From G965267185 sp965267185 (GTDB taxonomy: Bacteria; Pseudomonadota; Alphaproteobacteria; UBA6615), in the NCBI GenBank assembly GCA_965267185.1, contig OZ253937.1, positions 1,364,001 to 1,428,000 on the forward strand: a DNA stretch of 64,000 nucleotides, given 5' to 3'. This document shows, piece after piece, positions 8,371 through 17,592 of this stretch. Numbering within the stretch: the first letter of the stretch is position 1; the number at the start of each line of letters is the position of its first letter. The notes under the pieces were generated by a model that had not been told where the DNA came from, made no database searches, and saw only the letters and a program-made list of their open reading frames with translations. The translations under genes were made by a program, and so were the position numbers.

Positions 8371-9276
8371 TTACGCGGCTTTTGCCAAAAACGCCTGCGC
8401 CGCCTTCGATGTCGGCGTGCGCCCGAGGGCGTCGCAGATATACTGACCCGCAGCGACAACGGCGGCGAAATCGACGCCTGTTTCGACACCCAAGCCATCG
8501 AGCATGTAGAGAACATCCTCGGTCGCCACGTTGCCCGAAGCGCCCGGTGCGTAGGGGCAGCCCCCCAACCCGGCAACAGCGCTGTCAACGGTGGCGACGC
8601 CAAGCTCGAGGCACGCCAAAATGTTGGCCAGCGCTTGCCCATAAGTGTCGTGGAAATGCAGCGCCAGCTGCGGCATCGGCACCTCGCCGGCAACCGCCTG
8701 CAACATGGCGGCCGCTTTCGCCGGCGTGCCCACGCCAATGGTGTCGCCGAGGCTGACTTCGTAGCAGCCCAAGGCCAGCAGCTTGCCGGCCAAATCAGCG
8801 ACCTTGCCGATCTCTACCTCGCCTTCGTACGGACATCCCAAGGCGCAGGAAATGTACCCGCGCACGCGCATCCCGGCCGCCAGGGCGGCATCGCATACGG
8901 GGGCAGCGCGTTCGAGGCTTTCGGCGATCGAACAGTTGGTATTCTTCTGGGAAAACGTTTCCGACGCGGCGCTGAAGATTGCGATTTCGGTAACTTTCGC
9001 CGCGTGCGCGCGCTCGAAACCCTTCATGTTGGGCACCAACACCGGATAGGTCGTACCGGGCCGCCGATCTATCGCGTTTAGCACCGCTTCGCTGTCGGCC
9101 ATTTGCGGCACCCATTTGGGCGACACGAAAGCGCCGGCCTCAACGGCCGGAATGCCGGCGTCGGCCAGCCGGTGGATCAATTCGACCTTGGTCTCGGTCG
9201 ATACCGTGCCCGGTTCGGCCTGCAGGCCGTCGCGCGGCCCCACATCGACAATCCGTACACTCTTCGGCAACGTCAT
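8371..9276 (-). CDS. hydroxymethylglutaryl-CoA lyase
   Basis: This 301-residue TIM-barrel enzyme cleaves HMG-CoA to acetoacetate and acetyl-CoA, the last step of leucine degradation. The start VDVGPRDGLQAE carries the catalytic Arg-Asp. The C-terminal signature GLGGCPYAPGASGNVATED includes the active-site cysteine loop. It is encoded 18 bp downstream of a MetE-like gene and at the end of the minus-strand operon bearing both methylcrotonyl-CoA carboxylase subunits. That context supports the leucine role (LiuE/MvaB type) over other HMGL-like lyases. Confidence 0.93.
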   Translation of the reverse strand: MTLPKSVRIVDVGPRDGLQAEPGTVSTETKVELIHRLADAGIPAVEAGAFVSPKWVPQMADSEAVLNAIDRRPGTTYPVLVPNMKGFERAHAAKVTEIAIFSAASETFSQKNTNCSIAESLERAAPVCDAALAAGMRVRGYISCALGCPYEGEVEIGKVADLAGKLLALGCYEVSLGDTIGVGTPAKAAAMLQAVAGEVPMPQLALHFHDTYGQALANILACLELGVATVDSAVAGLGGCPYAPGASGNVATEDVLYMLDGLGVETGVDFAAVVAAGQYICDALGRTPTSKAAQAFLAKAA

Positions 9277-9294
9277 TGCGGACTCTTATGTTGA

Positions 9295-10479
9295 TCAGCC
9301 AGTTTCGACCAGGGAATAACGGTCATCGGCGGCGAGTGACTCGGCTTGCGGCAACCCCAATTCGCCGCGCACAATATTGGCGCCACGAACGATCGATACC
9401 ATCTTGTTGAACGCGTGGCGGCGACTCATCCCTTCGCGGCCCATACCGCAATCCGACGCCAAGACCAGGCGCTCCGCCGGGATGTGCTCCAGGGCGCTGC
9501 GAACCGTATCGGCGACTTGCTCGGGCCGTTCCACCTGCAAGGTATGGTGATCAACAACGCCGATCGCGACCTTCTTGTCGCTGGAGATAACGTCGCCGAT
9601 GGGTTGCAGTTCGGCACCGCCCGAGCTGCAGCATTCGAAGGTGACGACATCTGCATCAACACGGTTTAGGGCCTCGAGCGCAGGCTCGTATTTCGGCTGG
9701 AAGGCAAAAATCCGCTGCTGCGCCGGGTTACCCCAACATGTATGGCACCAGACCTCGGTCTTGTCGCGCAGGCCGCGCACGGTGTTGTTGAACACCTCGA
9801 CCATGAAATCGGGGTTCAGAACATCATCGGTCAGCCCCTTCGCAGCCAGTAGATGGATTTGCGGCTCTTCCATCTGGATCACCGGACAGCCGGCATCGGC
9901 AAGCTCGCTGAGTTCCTCATTGAGCGCATCGCTGATCGCCCAGATACACTCACGAAGGTCCTTGTAGTGGAAATTGCGCACCGCTAGGGCCAACAATTCG
10001 GCAGTGATGGTGCCGAACTTGACTGGCCGCGTCGTCAGCCGCTGCGCCGTTTTCCAGATGGCGGTGTAATGCAGGTTGCCGCGGCCGACCGGGCCGACCA
10101 GATCAGGCATCACCCGCGCTTCGAGCACCTCATGGAGTATCTCACCCCGGTTATTGGGAATTCCCGCCTTGCCGCCTTCCGGCTTGTAGGCATATTCGCC
10201 CGAAAAACCCTCCATATGGTTGGGCGCATACGAAAACCAGCTATGGCCGCCAACATCCTCATCGAACCGGGCGTCCCCATCAGTACAGATATCGAGCCCT
10301 GCCGTTTCTTGGTCGCGCAAATAGACCGATACGGCATCCGTATACTGTTCGCGAAAGCGCGAGTTGACCATCGCCGTACGAAAATCGCGCTTGCCGAGGT
10401 TTTCGGTGTACCAGATCGGCCGCGGCAGCGAGCCGATCACGCTAGTGGGAAGAACGATACCGTCTGTTGCGTTGTACAT
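9295..10479 (-). CDS. MetE C-terminal-domain-like (cobalamin-independent methionine synthase family) protein
   Basis: At 394 residues it corresponds to only the catalytic half of MetE. The zinc-site pattern of the family is present: H-x-C in WCHTCWGNP, an acidic residue in TFECCSSGG, and a further cysteine in LASDCGMGR. Such short proteins transfer alkyl or methyl groups to thiols. The best-known relatives are core methionine synthases and epoxyalkane:CoM transferases. It lies inside the leucine catabolic operon between the carboxylase alpha subunit and HMG-CoA lyase, where no such chemistry is needed. Either it has been recruited by the operon or the association is incidental. The substrate is unknown. 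Confidence 0.8.
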   Translation of the reverse strand: MYNATDGIVLPTSVIGSLPRPIWYTENLGKRDFRTAMVNSRFREQYTDAVSVYLRDQETAGLDICTDGDARFDEDVGGHSWFSYAPNHMEGFSGEYAYKPEGGKAGIPNNRGEILHEVLEARVMPDLVGPVGRGNLHYTAIWKTAQRLTTRPVKFGTITAELLALAVRNFHYKDLRECIWAISDALNEELSELADAGCPVIQMEEPQIHLLAAKGLTDDVLNPDFMVEVFNNTVRGLRDKTEVWCHTCWGNPAQQRIFAFQPKYEPALEALNRVDADVVTFECCSSGGAELQPIGDVISSDKKVAIGVVDHHTLQVERPEQVADTVRSALEHIPAERLVLASDCGMGREGMSRRHAFNKMVSIVRGANIVRGELGLPQAESLAADDRYSLVETG

Positions 10480-10573
10480 GTGGTGTCCCCTGCCCTGTTG
10501 TATTTTAGTGTTTCCGCATTCTTGCGATTATTGATCGGCGCCACAAGCAACCGCCACACCGGCGGCGTTCCCG

Positions 10574-12544
10574 CTATTCGCCGTCAGCTGCCAAGCGCAG
10601 CAGTTCCGCGCCTTCTTCGACCTGGTCGCCCGCGGCAAAAAAAACATTGGCGACGGTGCCGTCCGAGGGCGCGGAAATGGCGTGTTCCATCTTCATCGCT
10701 TCCAGAATCATCACCGTTTGACCGCGCACCACGTTATCGCCCGCCGCGACCATCGCCTGCACGACCTTGCCGGGCATCGGCGCATTCAGCCCGCCGCCAC
10801 CGCCCTCGCCGCGGTCGGCCTCAGCCAACGGCACGATATGGGTGAGGCGGTGCTGATGGGCGCCACTGGCGACGATCAAGCTATGACCATCGCGAAATAC
10901 TTCAGCGCCGGTCTGCGAAAACTCGATGGAAATCAGATCGGCGCCATCCGGCAATGCCGCCTGCCAGCCGCCCCCGTCGTTCACCAAATCGACGGCGAAT
11001 TCGAGATCGCCATCGCGCAGCACAATGCGGTCGCGTGCCGGTAAATTTGGCCGCCAGCTATCGGTTGCCTGCCACGGCGAGCTCGGGTCGCCCGCGTTTC
11101 GCGGGCGGGTGCGTCCGCGCTCTTCAAGCAGAAAAGCCAACGCCGCTAGGATCGTGGAAGGATCTGCGGGTTCGGACGGTGGCACCAATTCGGCTAAATG
11201 CGTACCGATAAAGTTGGTGTCGATATCACCGCCCTTGAAAACCGGATGATCGAGCGCATTAGCCAAAAATGCCTGGTTGGTGACGGGGCCGATAATTTTG
11301 AGCTCGCCCATCGCGCCGTGGAGACGGCGTATCGCGGTCTCACGGTCGGGGCCATAGGCGATCAGCTTGGCGATCATCGGGTCGTATTCGACGGCAATCG
11401 CATCGCCACTGCGAACGCCTGTGTCGATGCGCACCCCTTCTCCGGCGGGCCAACGCAAATACGCCAGGCGGCCGCCGGCCGGTAAGAAATCACGCTGGGG
11501 ATCTTCAGCATAGAGGCGGGCTTCGACCGCATGACCCGTCTGCGCGATAGCGTCTTGGCTAACGGGCAGTGCCTCGCCCGAGGCCACACGCAGCTGCCAC
11601 TCGACGAGATCGAAGCCGGTGACCATCTCGGTGACCGGATGCTCTACTTGTAGCCGTGTATTCATTTCCATGAAATAGAACGGTCCATCGGCGCCGTTCT
11701 GGGCCGCATCGACGATGAACTCGACCGTACCTGCGCCGACATAATCGATCGATTTCGCCGCGGCAATGGCCGCAGTGCCGATCTCGGCCCGGCGCGCATC
11801 GCTCATGCCCGGCGCGGGGGATTCCTCGATGACCTTCTGATAGCGCCGCTGCAGCGAGCAGTCGCGTTCGAACAGGTGGACCAGATTGCCCTGGCTATCG
11901 CCAAATACCTGGACTTCGATATGGCGAGGCTGCTCGAGATACTTCTCGAGGATTACCCGGTCGTCGCCGAAGGCACCCTTCGCCTCGCGCTGCGCCGAAG
12001 CCAACGCATCGGTGAATTCTTCCGCGGAGCGGACAATCCGCATACCGCGCCCGCCGCCGCCCGCTGACGCCTTGATGAGAATGGGATAGCCGATCTTCTT
12101 GGCAGCTCCCCCCAGCTTCTTCGGGTCTTGGTCGTCACTGTGGTAGCCGGGCACCAAGGGCACGCCGGCGCCTTCCATTGCCGCTTTCGCCGCCGCCTTA
12201 TCGCCCATGGCGCGGATCGCCTCGGCGCTCGGCCCGACAAAAATAATGCCCGCTTTTTGACAGGCCTCGGCGAACACTGCGTTCTCCGAAAGGAAACCGT
12301 AGCCGGGATGGATTGCTCCCGCGCCGGTCTCCCGGGCAGCGCTCAGGACGGCGTCGATGTTGAGATAGCTTTGCGCCGCTTCCGGCGGGCCGATGCACAC
12401 CGCTTGATCGGCTTCCGCGACATGCATGGCCTCGGCATCCGCTTCGGAATAGACCGCAACGGTACGGATGCCCATACGCCGGGCCGTGCGCATAACGCGC
12501 ACCGCGATCTCACCCCGGTTGGCGATAAGCAAGCTCGATATCAT
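10574..12544 (-). CDS. methylcrotonyl-CoA carboxylase, biotin-containing alpha subunit
   Basis: The 656 residues comprise a biotin carboxylase domain (PGYGFLSEN near residue 80, GGGGRGMRIV near 162, EMNTRLQVEHP near 290) and a C-terminal biotinyl domain with LEAMKMEH, the biotinylated lysine near residue 620. It carboxylates biotin using ATP and bicarbonate and passes the carboxyl to the beta subunit encoded at 14266-15873. Sequence alone would also fit propionyl- or acetyl-CoA carboxylase alpha. Assignment to methylcrotonyl-CoA rests on the neighbours: HMG-CoA lyase, methylglutaconyl-CoA hydratase and isovaleryl-CoA dehydrogenase. A potassium-channel-like gene lies three bases upstream in the same operon. 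Confidence 0.92.
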   Translation of the reverse strand: MISSLLIANRGEIAVRVMRTARRMGIRTVAVYSEADAEAMHVAEADQAVCIGPPEAAQSYLNIDAVLSAARETGAGAIHPGYGFLSENAVFAEACQKAGIIFVGPSAEAIRAMGDKAAAKAAMEGAGVPLVPGYHSDDQDPKKLGGAAKKIGYPILIKASAGGGGRGMRIVRSAEEFTDALASAQREAKGAFGDDRVILEKYLEQPRHIEVQVFGDSQGNLVHLFERDCSLQRRYQKVIEESPAPGMSDARRAEIGTAAIAAAKSIDYVGAGTVEFIVDAAQNGADGPFYFMEMNTRLQVEHPVTEMVTGFDLVEWQLRVASGEALPVSQDAIAQTGHAVEARLYAEDPQRDFLPAGGRLAYLRWPAGEGVRIDTGVRSGDAIAVEYDPMIAKLIAYGPDRETAIRRLHGAMGELKIIGPVTNQAFLANALDHPVFKGGDIDTNFIGTHLAELVPPSEPADPSTILAALAFLLEERGRTRPRNAGDPSSPWQATDSWRPNLPARDRIVLRDGDLEFAVDLVNDGGGWQAALPDGADLISIEFSQTGAEVFRDGHSLIVASGAHQHRLTHIVPLAEADRGEGGGGGLNAPMPGKVVQAMVAAGDNVVRGQTVMILEAMKMEHAISAPSDGTVANVFFAAGDQVEEGAELLRLAADGE

Positions 12545-12547
12545 TGC

Positions 12548-13486
12548 CTACTCCTCGACCTGGCCGTTGGGTTTGCGCGCGTAGCGCATGATTTCGTAGA
12601 AGCCGAACAAGAACAGCAAGACGCCGATCATGACTTCGACCGCGGTGATCGCCCGCACCGCATCCGACGCCGGCGTGATGTCGCCATAGCCGACCGTCGA
12701 TACGGTGATGATCGAAAAATAAAGACTATCGACAAAGCTGATAGAAGCCGGTTGCCCTTCGATGAAAAACTGCGGAGCGTCGGCGATACGGTCGATGATC
12801 CGGTAGATCATGGCAAACACGATGACGTTGAACGAGTAGAGCGTAAAAAACGCGAAGGCCGGCGCAAACAATTGCAGCATGCGGATAAAGAACTGATCGA
12901 ACAGCAGACCGGTATCGATCAGAAATCCGCAAATCGTACGGCTCATCACGATAACGAAGGCCGACGTGAGCGCCATGAGGCCGACCATCGCGAAACTGGC
13001 GCCACTCGCATCGAACCCGAAGACCGGTACAAAAAACGTTAGCGCGCTGAGGATCGAGACCGGAATGAGCCAGATAAAAATCCGCGAGAGATGCCGCCGC
13101 TCGACCAGATGATCGGCGTAGGCGACCCGGCGGATTTCGTCGCGATGCCACCAGGCGCCGATTAGAAAACAAAAGATCGGTAGCAGATATCCGACCACGA
13201 AGGCCCATGTCTGCGCGGTGGGAAAATTTTCGATCGCCAGGAAAAAGTAAACACAAGTGTACATCGCCAGCAAATTCGCAAACGACAACACGAAAAAGCG
13301 GCTGCCCGGAAACAACCAGAGAAAGGCGCCCGCCGCGCAGAACACGGACAACAAGACCATCAGGGTCAGAAGCCCGAAACTCTCGGTCACGCCGACGGAA
13401 ATGAGCAACACCGTCAGCGCGGTGAACGCAACGGCCCGCAGCCATTGGCGGTACGGCATGCGCGCTGGGGCTATGGGGTCTGCCAT
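12548..13486 (-). CDS. potassium-channel-like membrane protein
   Basis: This 312-residue protein has about six to seven membrane segments. Near the C terminus there is a pore loop with the selectivity-filter sequence TVGYGD (about residue 267), flanked by two hydrophobic helices in the 2-TM channel pattern. The N-terminal two thirds add further membrane helices but no clear charged S4 voltage sensor. No cytosolic RCK or nucleotide-binding domain follows the last helix. It overlaps the upstream hydratase gene by 16 bp and ends three bases before the carboxylase alpha gene, so it is firmly embedded in the leucine-degradation operon, an unusual place for an ion channel. Confidence 0.82.
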   Translation of the reverse strand: MADPIAPARMPYRQWLRAVAFTALTVLLISVGVTESFGLLTLMVLLSVFCAAGAFLWLFPGSRFFVLSFANLLAMYTCVYFFLAIENFPTAQTWAFVVGYLLPIFCFLIGAWWHRDEIRRVAYADHLVERRHLSRIFIWLIPVSILSALTFFVPVFGFDASGASFAMVGLMALTSAFVIVMSRTICGFLIDTGLLFDQFFIRMLQLFAPAFAFFTLYSFNVIVFAMIYRIIDRIADAPQFFIEGQPASISFVDSLYFSIITVSTVGYGDITPASDAVRAITAVEVMIGVLLFLFGFYEIMRYARKPNGQVEE

Positions 13487-14259
13487 TTCGCAGGCCGTTT
13501 TTCGAGGAACGCGCGAACGCCCTCCTTGCCTTCAGCGGATGCGCGGACCCGGGCGATATGGCCCGCGGTATCCGCAATCATCGCATCGTCCACCGGTCCA
13601 CTCGCGACCCGGCGAATAAGCGCTTTGCACTCGGCAATCGCCGTCGGGCCGTTTTGCAGCAAGGCGGCGATCAGTTCGTCTACTGTGCGGTCCAGCCGGT
13701 CGGGTCCCGCGACCACATGGACGAGACCCATCTTCTCGGCGGCCGCCGCGTCGAAGCGCTCGGCGGTGAGAAAATAGCGCCGTGCATTCTGCGCCCCCAT
13801 GGCGGCGACCACATAGGGGCTGATGGTCGACGGCGTGAGACCCAGCCGCGCTTCCGACAAACAGAATAGGGCGGCCGGCGACGCCACCGCGATATCGCAG
13901 CACGCCACCAAACCTACGCCGCCACCAAACGTTGCGCCTTGCACCCGAGCGATCGTCGGTTTCGGCAACTCGTTCAACGTTTGCAACATCGTCGCCAGCG
14001 CTTTCGCATCGGCCAGATTTTCCGCCTCGCCGTAGTCGGCCATGCGGCGCATCCAATCGAGATCGGCGCCGGCAGAGAAGCTCTTGCCCTCGCTAGCAAC
14101 AACCACGACCCGCACCGCGGGGTCATCGGCCACCCGCCGCAACGCCGCTGTGAATGCCGCAATGACGGTGTCGTCGAAAGCGTTGTGTTTTTCTGGCCGC
14201 GCCAGAATCAAGCGGGCGACCCCGCCATCGATCTCCACTTTCAAGGCGTCGTCGCTCAT
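13471..14259 (-). CDS. enoyl-CoA hydratase/isomerase family, probable methylglutaconyl-CoA hydratase
   Basis: A 262-residue crotonase-fold protein. SAGADLDWMRRMADY near residue 65, GATFGGGVGLVACCDIAVAS near residue 112 and LGLTPSTISPYV near residue 144 resemble methylglutaconyl-CoA hydratases (LiuC/AUH type) more than generic crotonases. It would hydrate 3-methylglutaconyl-CoA to HMG-CoA, between the carboxylase and HMG-CoA lyase steps. It starts six bases after the carboxylase beta stop. Its 3' end overlaps the channel gene. The pathway placement makes the call fairly secure. Confidence 0.88.
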   Translation of the reverse strand: MSDDALKVEIDGGVARLILARPEKHNAFDDTVIAAFTAALRRVADDPAVRVVVVASEGKSFSAGADLDWMRRMADYGEAENLADAKALATMLQTLNELPKPTIARVQGATFGGGVGLVACCDIAVASPAALFCLSEARLGLTPSTISPYVVAAMGAQNARRYFLTAERFDAAAAEKMGLVHVVAGPDRLDRTVDELIAALLQNGPTAIAECKALIRRVASGPVDDAMIADTAGHIARVRASAEGKEGVRAFLEKRPAKWQTP

Positions 14260-14265
14260 CGCCGC

Positions 14266-15873
14266 TTACATCCTGAACACGCCGAACTTAGTCGGCTCGA
14301 TGGGGGCGTTGAGCGACGCCGATAGGCTTAGCGCGAGAACGCGGCGCGTATCGGCGGGATCGATAATGCCGTCGTCCCACAGACGGGCGCTGGCGAAATA
14401 AGGATGCCCTTCCGCTTCATATTGCTCGTGGATAGGACGCTTGAACTCGGCTTCCTCGGCGTCGCTCCAGTTCTCGCCGCGCGCCTCCAACCCGTCACGA
14501 CGCACTTGCGCCAAAACGTTGGCGGCTTGCTCGCCGCCCATCACCGAGATGCGGGCGTTCGGCCACATCCAGAGGAACCGGGGGCCGTAGGCGCGTCCGC
14601 ACATGCCGTAGTTGCCGGCGCCGAAGCTACCGCCGATGATCACCGTGAACTTCGGCACCTGAGCACAGGCCACGGCTGTCACCAGCTTGGCGCCGTCCTT
14701 GGCGATGCCGCCGGCTTCGTACTTTTTACCGACCATGAAGCCCGAGATATTCTGCAGGAAGACCAAGGGTATGCCGCGCTGGCAACAAAGCTCGATGAAG
14801 TGCGCCCCCTTCAACGACGATTCAGAGAAAAGTATGCCGTTGTTGGCGATAATGCCCACCGGATAGCCGTGAATATGGGCAAAGCCGGTCACCAGCGTTT
14901 CGCCGTAAAGTGCTTTGAACTCGTCGAGCTCGCTGCCGTCGACAATGCGCGCGATGATTTCGCGAACGTCATAAGGCTTGCGAATATCGGCCGGCACCAC
15001 GCCATAGATATCCTCCGGCGCATAGAGGGGATCGACGGGCTCGCGGATCTCTAAGCCGACCGTCTTGGGCCGGTTGAGGTTGCCGACGACCTTGCGCACC
15101 AACGCCAGCGCATGGGTATCGTCGTTGGCCATATGGTCGGTCACACCGCTGATCCGCGCATGCACATCCGCGCCGCCGAGTTCTTCGGCGCTGACCACTT
15201 CGCCGATGGCCGCTTTGACCAGCGGCGGTCCGGCCAGAAAGATCGTCCCCTGCTCTTTGACGATGATGCTTTCGTCCGCCATCGCCGGCACGTACGCGCC
15301 CCCCGCCGTACACGAGCCCATTACCGCGGCGATCTGTGGAATGCCCTGGGCCGATAGGGTCGCCTGGTTATAGAAGATGCGGCCGAAGTGATCCCGGTCG
15401 GGGAAAATGCCGGCCTGTTGGGGCAAATTCGCGCCGCCGGAATCGACCAGATAGATGCACGGCAGGTTGTTCTCGCGGGCAATTTCCTGCGCCCGCAGGT
15501 GCTTCTTCACGGTCTCGGGATAGTACGTGCCGCCTTTGACCGTCGCGTCGTTCACGACGACGACGCACTCACGGCCCGACACGCGGCCGATACCGGTGAT
15601 GATACCGCCCGCCGGCACCGGATCGTCATACATGTCGTAGCTGGCGAACTGGGAGAATTCGAGGAACGGCGAGCCCTCGTCGAGCAACACTCGCACCCGG
15701 TCGCGCGGCAGGAGCTTACCCCGCGATAGATGGCGCTCGCGCGCCCGCTCACCGCCGCCGCGCTCGATCTCAGCGACCTTGGCGCGCAGATCATCGACGA
15801 CCGCCTGCATCGCTTGCGCGTTTTCGCTGAAGGCCGCCGCCTTTGCATCGATGGCCGATTTCAATGTGGTCAT
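14266..15873 (-). CDS. methylcrotonyl-CoA carboxylase, carboxyltransferase beta subunit
   Basis: At 535 residues this is a normal-length carboxyltransferase of the acyl-CoA carboxylase family, with two crotonase-like halves. Motifs seen are GGTYYPETVKKHLRAQEIA, DSGGANLPQQAGIFPDRDHFG and, in the C-terminal half, FTVIIGGSFGAGNYGMCGRAY. Those are characteristic of methylcrotonyl-CoA carboxylase beta. It transfers carboxylate from biotin to 3-methylcrotonyl-CoA. It is the first gene of its operon; the start lies 41 bp from the divergent dehydratase gene, so the promoter must be very compact. Confidence 0.94.
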   Translation of the reverse strand: MTTLKSAIDAKAAAFSENAQAMQAVVDDLRAKVAEIERGGGERARERHLSRGKLLPRDRVRVLLDEGSPFLEFSQFASYDMYDDPVPAGGIITGIGRVSGRECVVVVNDATVKGGTYYPETVKKHLRAQEIARENNLPCIYLVDSGGANLPQQAGIFPDRDHFGRIFYNQATLSAQGIPQIAAVMGSCTAGGAYVPAMADESIIVKEQGTIFLAGPPLVKAAIGEVVSAEELGGADVHARISGVTDHMANDDTHALALVRKVVGNLNRPKTVGLEIREPVDPLYAPEDIYGVVPADIRKPYDVREIIARIVDGSELDEFKALYGETLVTGFAHIHGYPVGIIANNGILFSESSLKGAHFIELCCQRGIPLVFLQNISGFMVGKKYEAGGIAKDGAKLVTAVACAQVPKFTVIIGGSFGAGNYGMCGRAYGPRFLWMWPNARISVMGGEQAANVLAQVRRDGLEARGENWSDAEEAEFKRPIHEQYEAEGHPYFASARLWDDGIIDPADTRRVLALSLSASLNAPIEPTKFGVFRM

Positions 15874-15914
15874 GACGCAAGCCTCACCCGTTGCGCTATG
15901 CTATATCGGCGCCC

Positions 15915-16880
15915 ATGGAATTGCCCGCCAAATCCGAGATCGAGGCCGCGGCCGAAACGGTCTACGCCGCCATGCCGCCGACGCCGCAATATGCCTGGCC
16001 GTTGCTCGCCGAACGTTGCGGAACGGCTGTCTGGGTCAAGCACGAGAACCACACACCGATCGGCGCGTTTAAAGTGCGCGGTGGTTTGCTGTGTATGGCC
16101 CGCTTGCGCGCCACGCAGCCGGATTGCAATGGCGTTATCGCGGCGACGCGGGGAAACCACGGGCAGTCGATCGCATTCGCGGCGCGCGTCAACGGCTTGA
16201 CGGCAACGATTGTCGTGCCTGAAGGCAACTCGACGGAGAAGAACGCGGCGATGCGCGCGCTCGGCGCGGAGCTGATCGTCCACGGTCACGACTTCCAGGC
16301 CGCGCTGGAATACGCCGAAGGACTGGCCAGCGACCGCGCCCTGACGATGATCGCTTCTTTCGCCGACGATCTGGTCGCAGGCGTCTCCACCTACGCGGCC
16401 GAGCTGCTGACCGCGGTTCCCGATCTCGACACGCTCTATGTTCCCATTGGCCTCGGCTCGGGTATCTGCGGATGCATTGCCGCGCGCGAAGCTTTGGAAC
16501 GGACCACCAAGATTGTCGGCGTCGTCGCCGAAAACGCGCCCTGCTACGCCCTGTCGTTCGCGCAAGGTAAAGCGGTCTCCACGAACAGCGCCGACACGCT
16601 CGCCGACGGCTTGGCGTGCCGCGTGCCCAACGGCGCGGCGGTCGAGGTGATCAATCGCTACGTCGAGCGCATCGTCACGGTCAGCGAGGCCGAGATTACG
16701 GGGGCGATGCGGCACTATTTCACCGACACTCACAACGTCGCCGAGGGCGCCGGCGCAGCCGCCTTGGCGGCGTTGCTGCAGGAGCGCGAACAGGCAAACG
16801 GCCGGACCGTCGGTCTGGTGCTGTCCGGTGGCAATATCGATCGCAGCCTGTTTCAAAACGTCCTCGCCGAAGCCGATTGA
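15915..16880 (+). CDS. threonine/serine dehydratase, PLP-dependent (fold type II)
   Basis: Starting at ATG 15915, this 321-residue enzyme shows the type II PLP motifs: the Schiff-base lysine region TPIGAFKVRGG near residue 50, TRGNHGQSIAF near 82, and the C-terminal LSGGNID. It deaminates a hydroxyamino acid (threonine or serine; hydroxyaspartate is another option) to a 2-oxo acid. The TTG at 15891 would add eight residues and is less likely. It is a plus-strand gene inserted between minus-strand operons. Its TGA (16878-16880) abuts the opposing gene's stop with no gap (TGATCA). A second dehydratase of this family lies at 28690-29697. Confidence 0.86.
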   Translation: MELPAKSEIEAAAETVYAAMPPTPQYAWPLLAERCGTAVWVKHENHTPIGAFKVRGGLLCMARLRATQPDCNGVIAATRGNHGQSIAFAARVNGLTATIVVPEGNSTEKNAAMRALGAELIVHGHDFQAALEYAEGLASDRALTMIASFADDLVAGVSTYAAELLTAVPDLDTLYVPIGLGSGICGCIAAREALERTTKIVGVVAENAPCYALSFAQGKAVSTNSADTLADGLACRVPNGAAVEVINRYVERIVTVSEAEITGAMRHYFTDTHNVAEGAGAAALAALLQEREQANGRTVGLVLSGGNIDRSLFQNVLAEAD

Positions 16881-17486
16881 TCAGAAACCTTCGGTAACGA
16901 GCCATTCGTCAAGGATCTCGAACCGGTCGACCCCCCAGAACGGCTCACCATCGGCAATCACGAAGGGCGAGCCGAACACGCCTTTTTTGATCGCCGCCTC
17001 GGTTTCGTCGATCAGCCGTTGCTTGACGTCTGGCTCGGCGATCGCGTCCATGATGTCTTTCTGGTCGAGGCCGACGCTGGCACCCACCCGGGCCACGCTG
17101 GCCGGCGCGGAGATATCCTCGTTGTTCGCCAGGGCTGCCGTGTAGAGGGCCATAGCGAAACCCTTGGCCTGTCCGGGATCTTTGTCCTTCACCCAGTAGA
17201 AGGCGCGCGACGCGGCGGTCGGCGAAAACGGGTGAACGTCGGGTTGCTTATAGGTCACGCCATAGTAGCGGCAGACCCGCGCGGCATCTTTCAGCAGATA
17301 GTCGCCCTTGATCGGAATTTGGTCCATCGGCTTGGCGCCGGTGTGTTTGAACGCCATGCCGAGGAGGATGGGATACCAGTCGGTCTTGCGGTCGTAGCGC
17401 TCCGCGATGTTGTCGATCAGATGGGCGCCGACATAACCGTACGGACTGTTGAAATCGAAATAGAACTCGAGTGGTGCGTCGCTCAT
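16881..17486 (-). CDS. 2-hydroxychromene-2-carboxylate isomerase / DsbA-like thioredoxin-fold protein
   Basis: A 201-residue protein of the DSBA-like superfamily, kappa-class GST type. The N terminus FYFDFNSPYGYVGAHLI carries the D-x-x-S-P-Y motif of 2-hydroxychromene-2-carboxylate isomerases, with the catalytic serine in place of the redox cysteines of DsbA. The C-terminal GVFGSPFVIADGEPFWGVDR is the cis-proline region. Known members isomerise aromatic degradation intermediates with glutathione as cofactor. No aromatic pathway is adjacent, so the substrate is open. The next upstream gene in the same direction is 106 bp away. Confidence 0.85.
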   Translation of the reverse strand: MSDAPLEFYFDFNSPYGYVGAHLIDNIAERYDRKTDWYPILLGMAFKHTGAKPMDQIPIKGDYLLKDAARVCRYYGVTYKQPDVHPFSPTAASRAFYWVKDKDPGQAKGFAMALYTAALANNEDISAPASVARVGASVGLDQKDIMDAIAEPDVKQRLIDETEAAIKKGVFGSPFVIADGEPFWGVDRFEILDEWLVTEGF

Positions 17487-17592
17487 TTTTTCTCCCCGCG
17501 CTGAGCTTTGCCGGGACCTTGTCGAAGGGCCCCGCCCCCATAGGACGACATGCCGCGTATGAGATTGTTGGTCTTATTCATAGTGATGTTAC

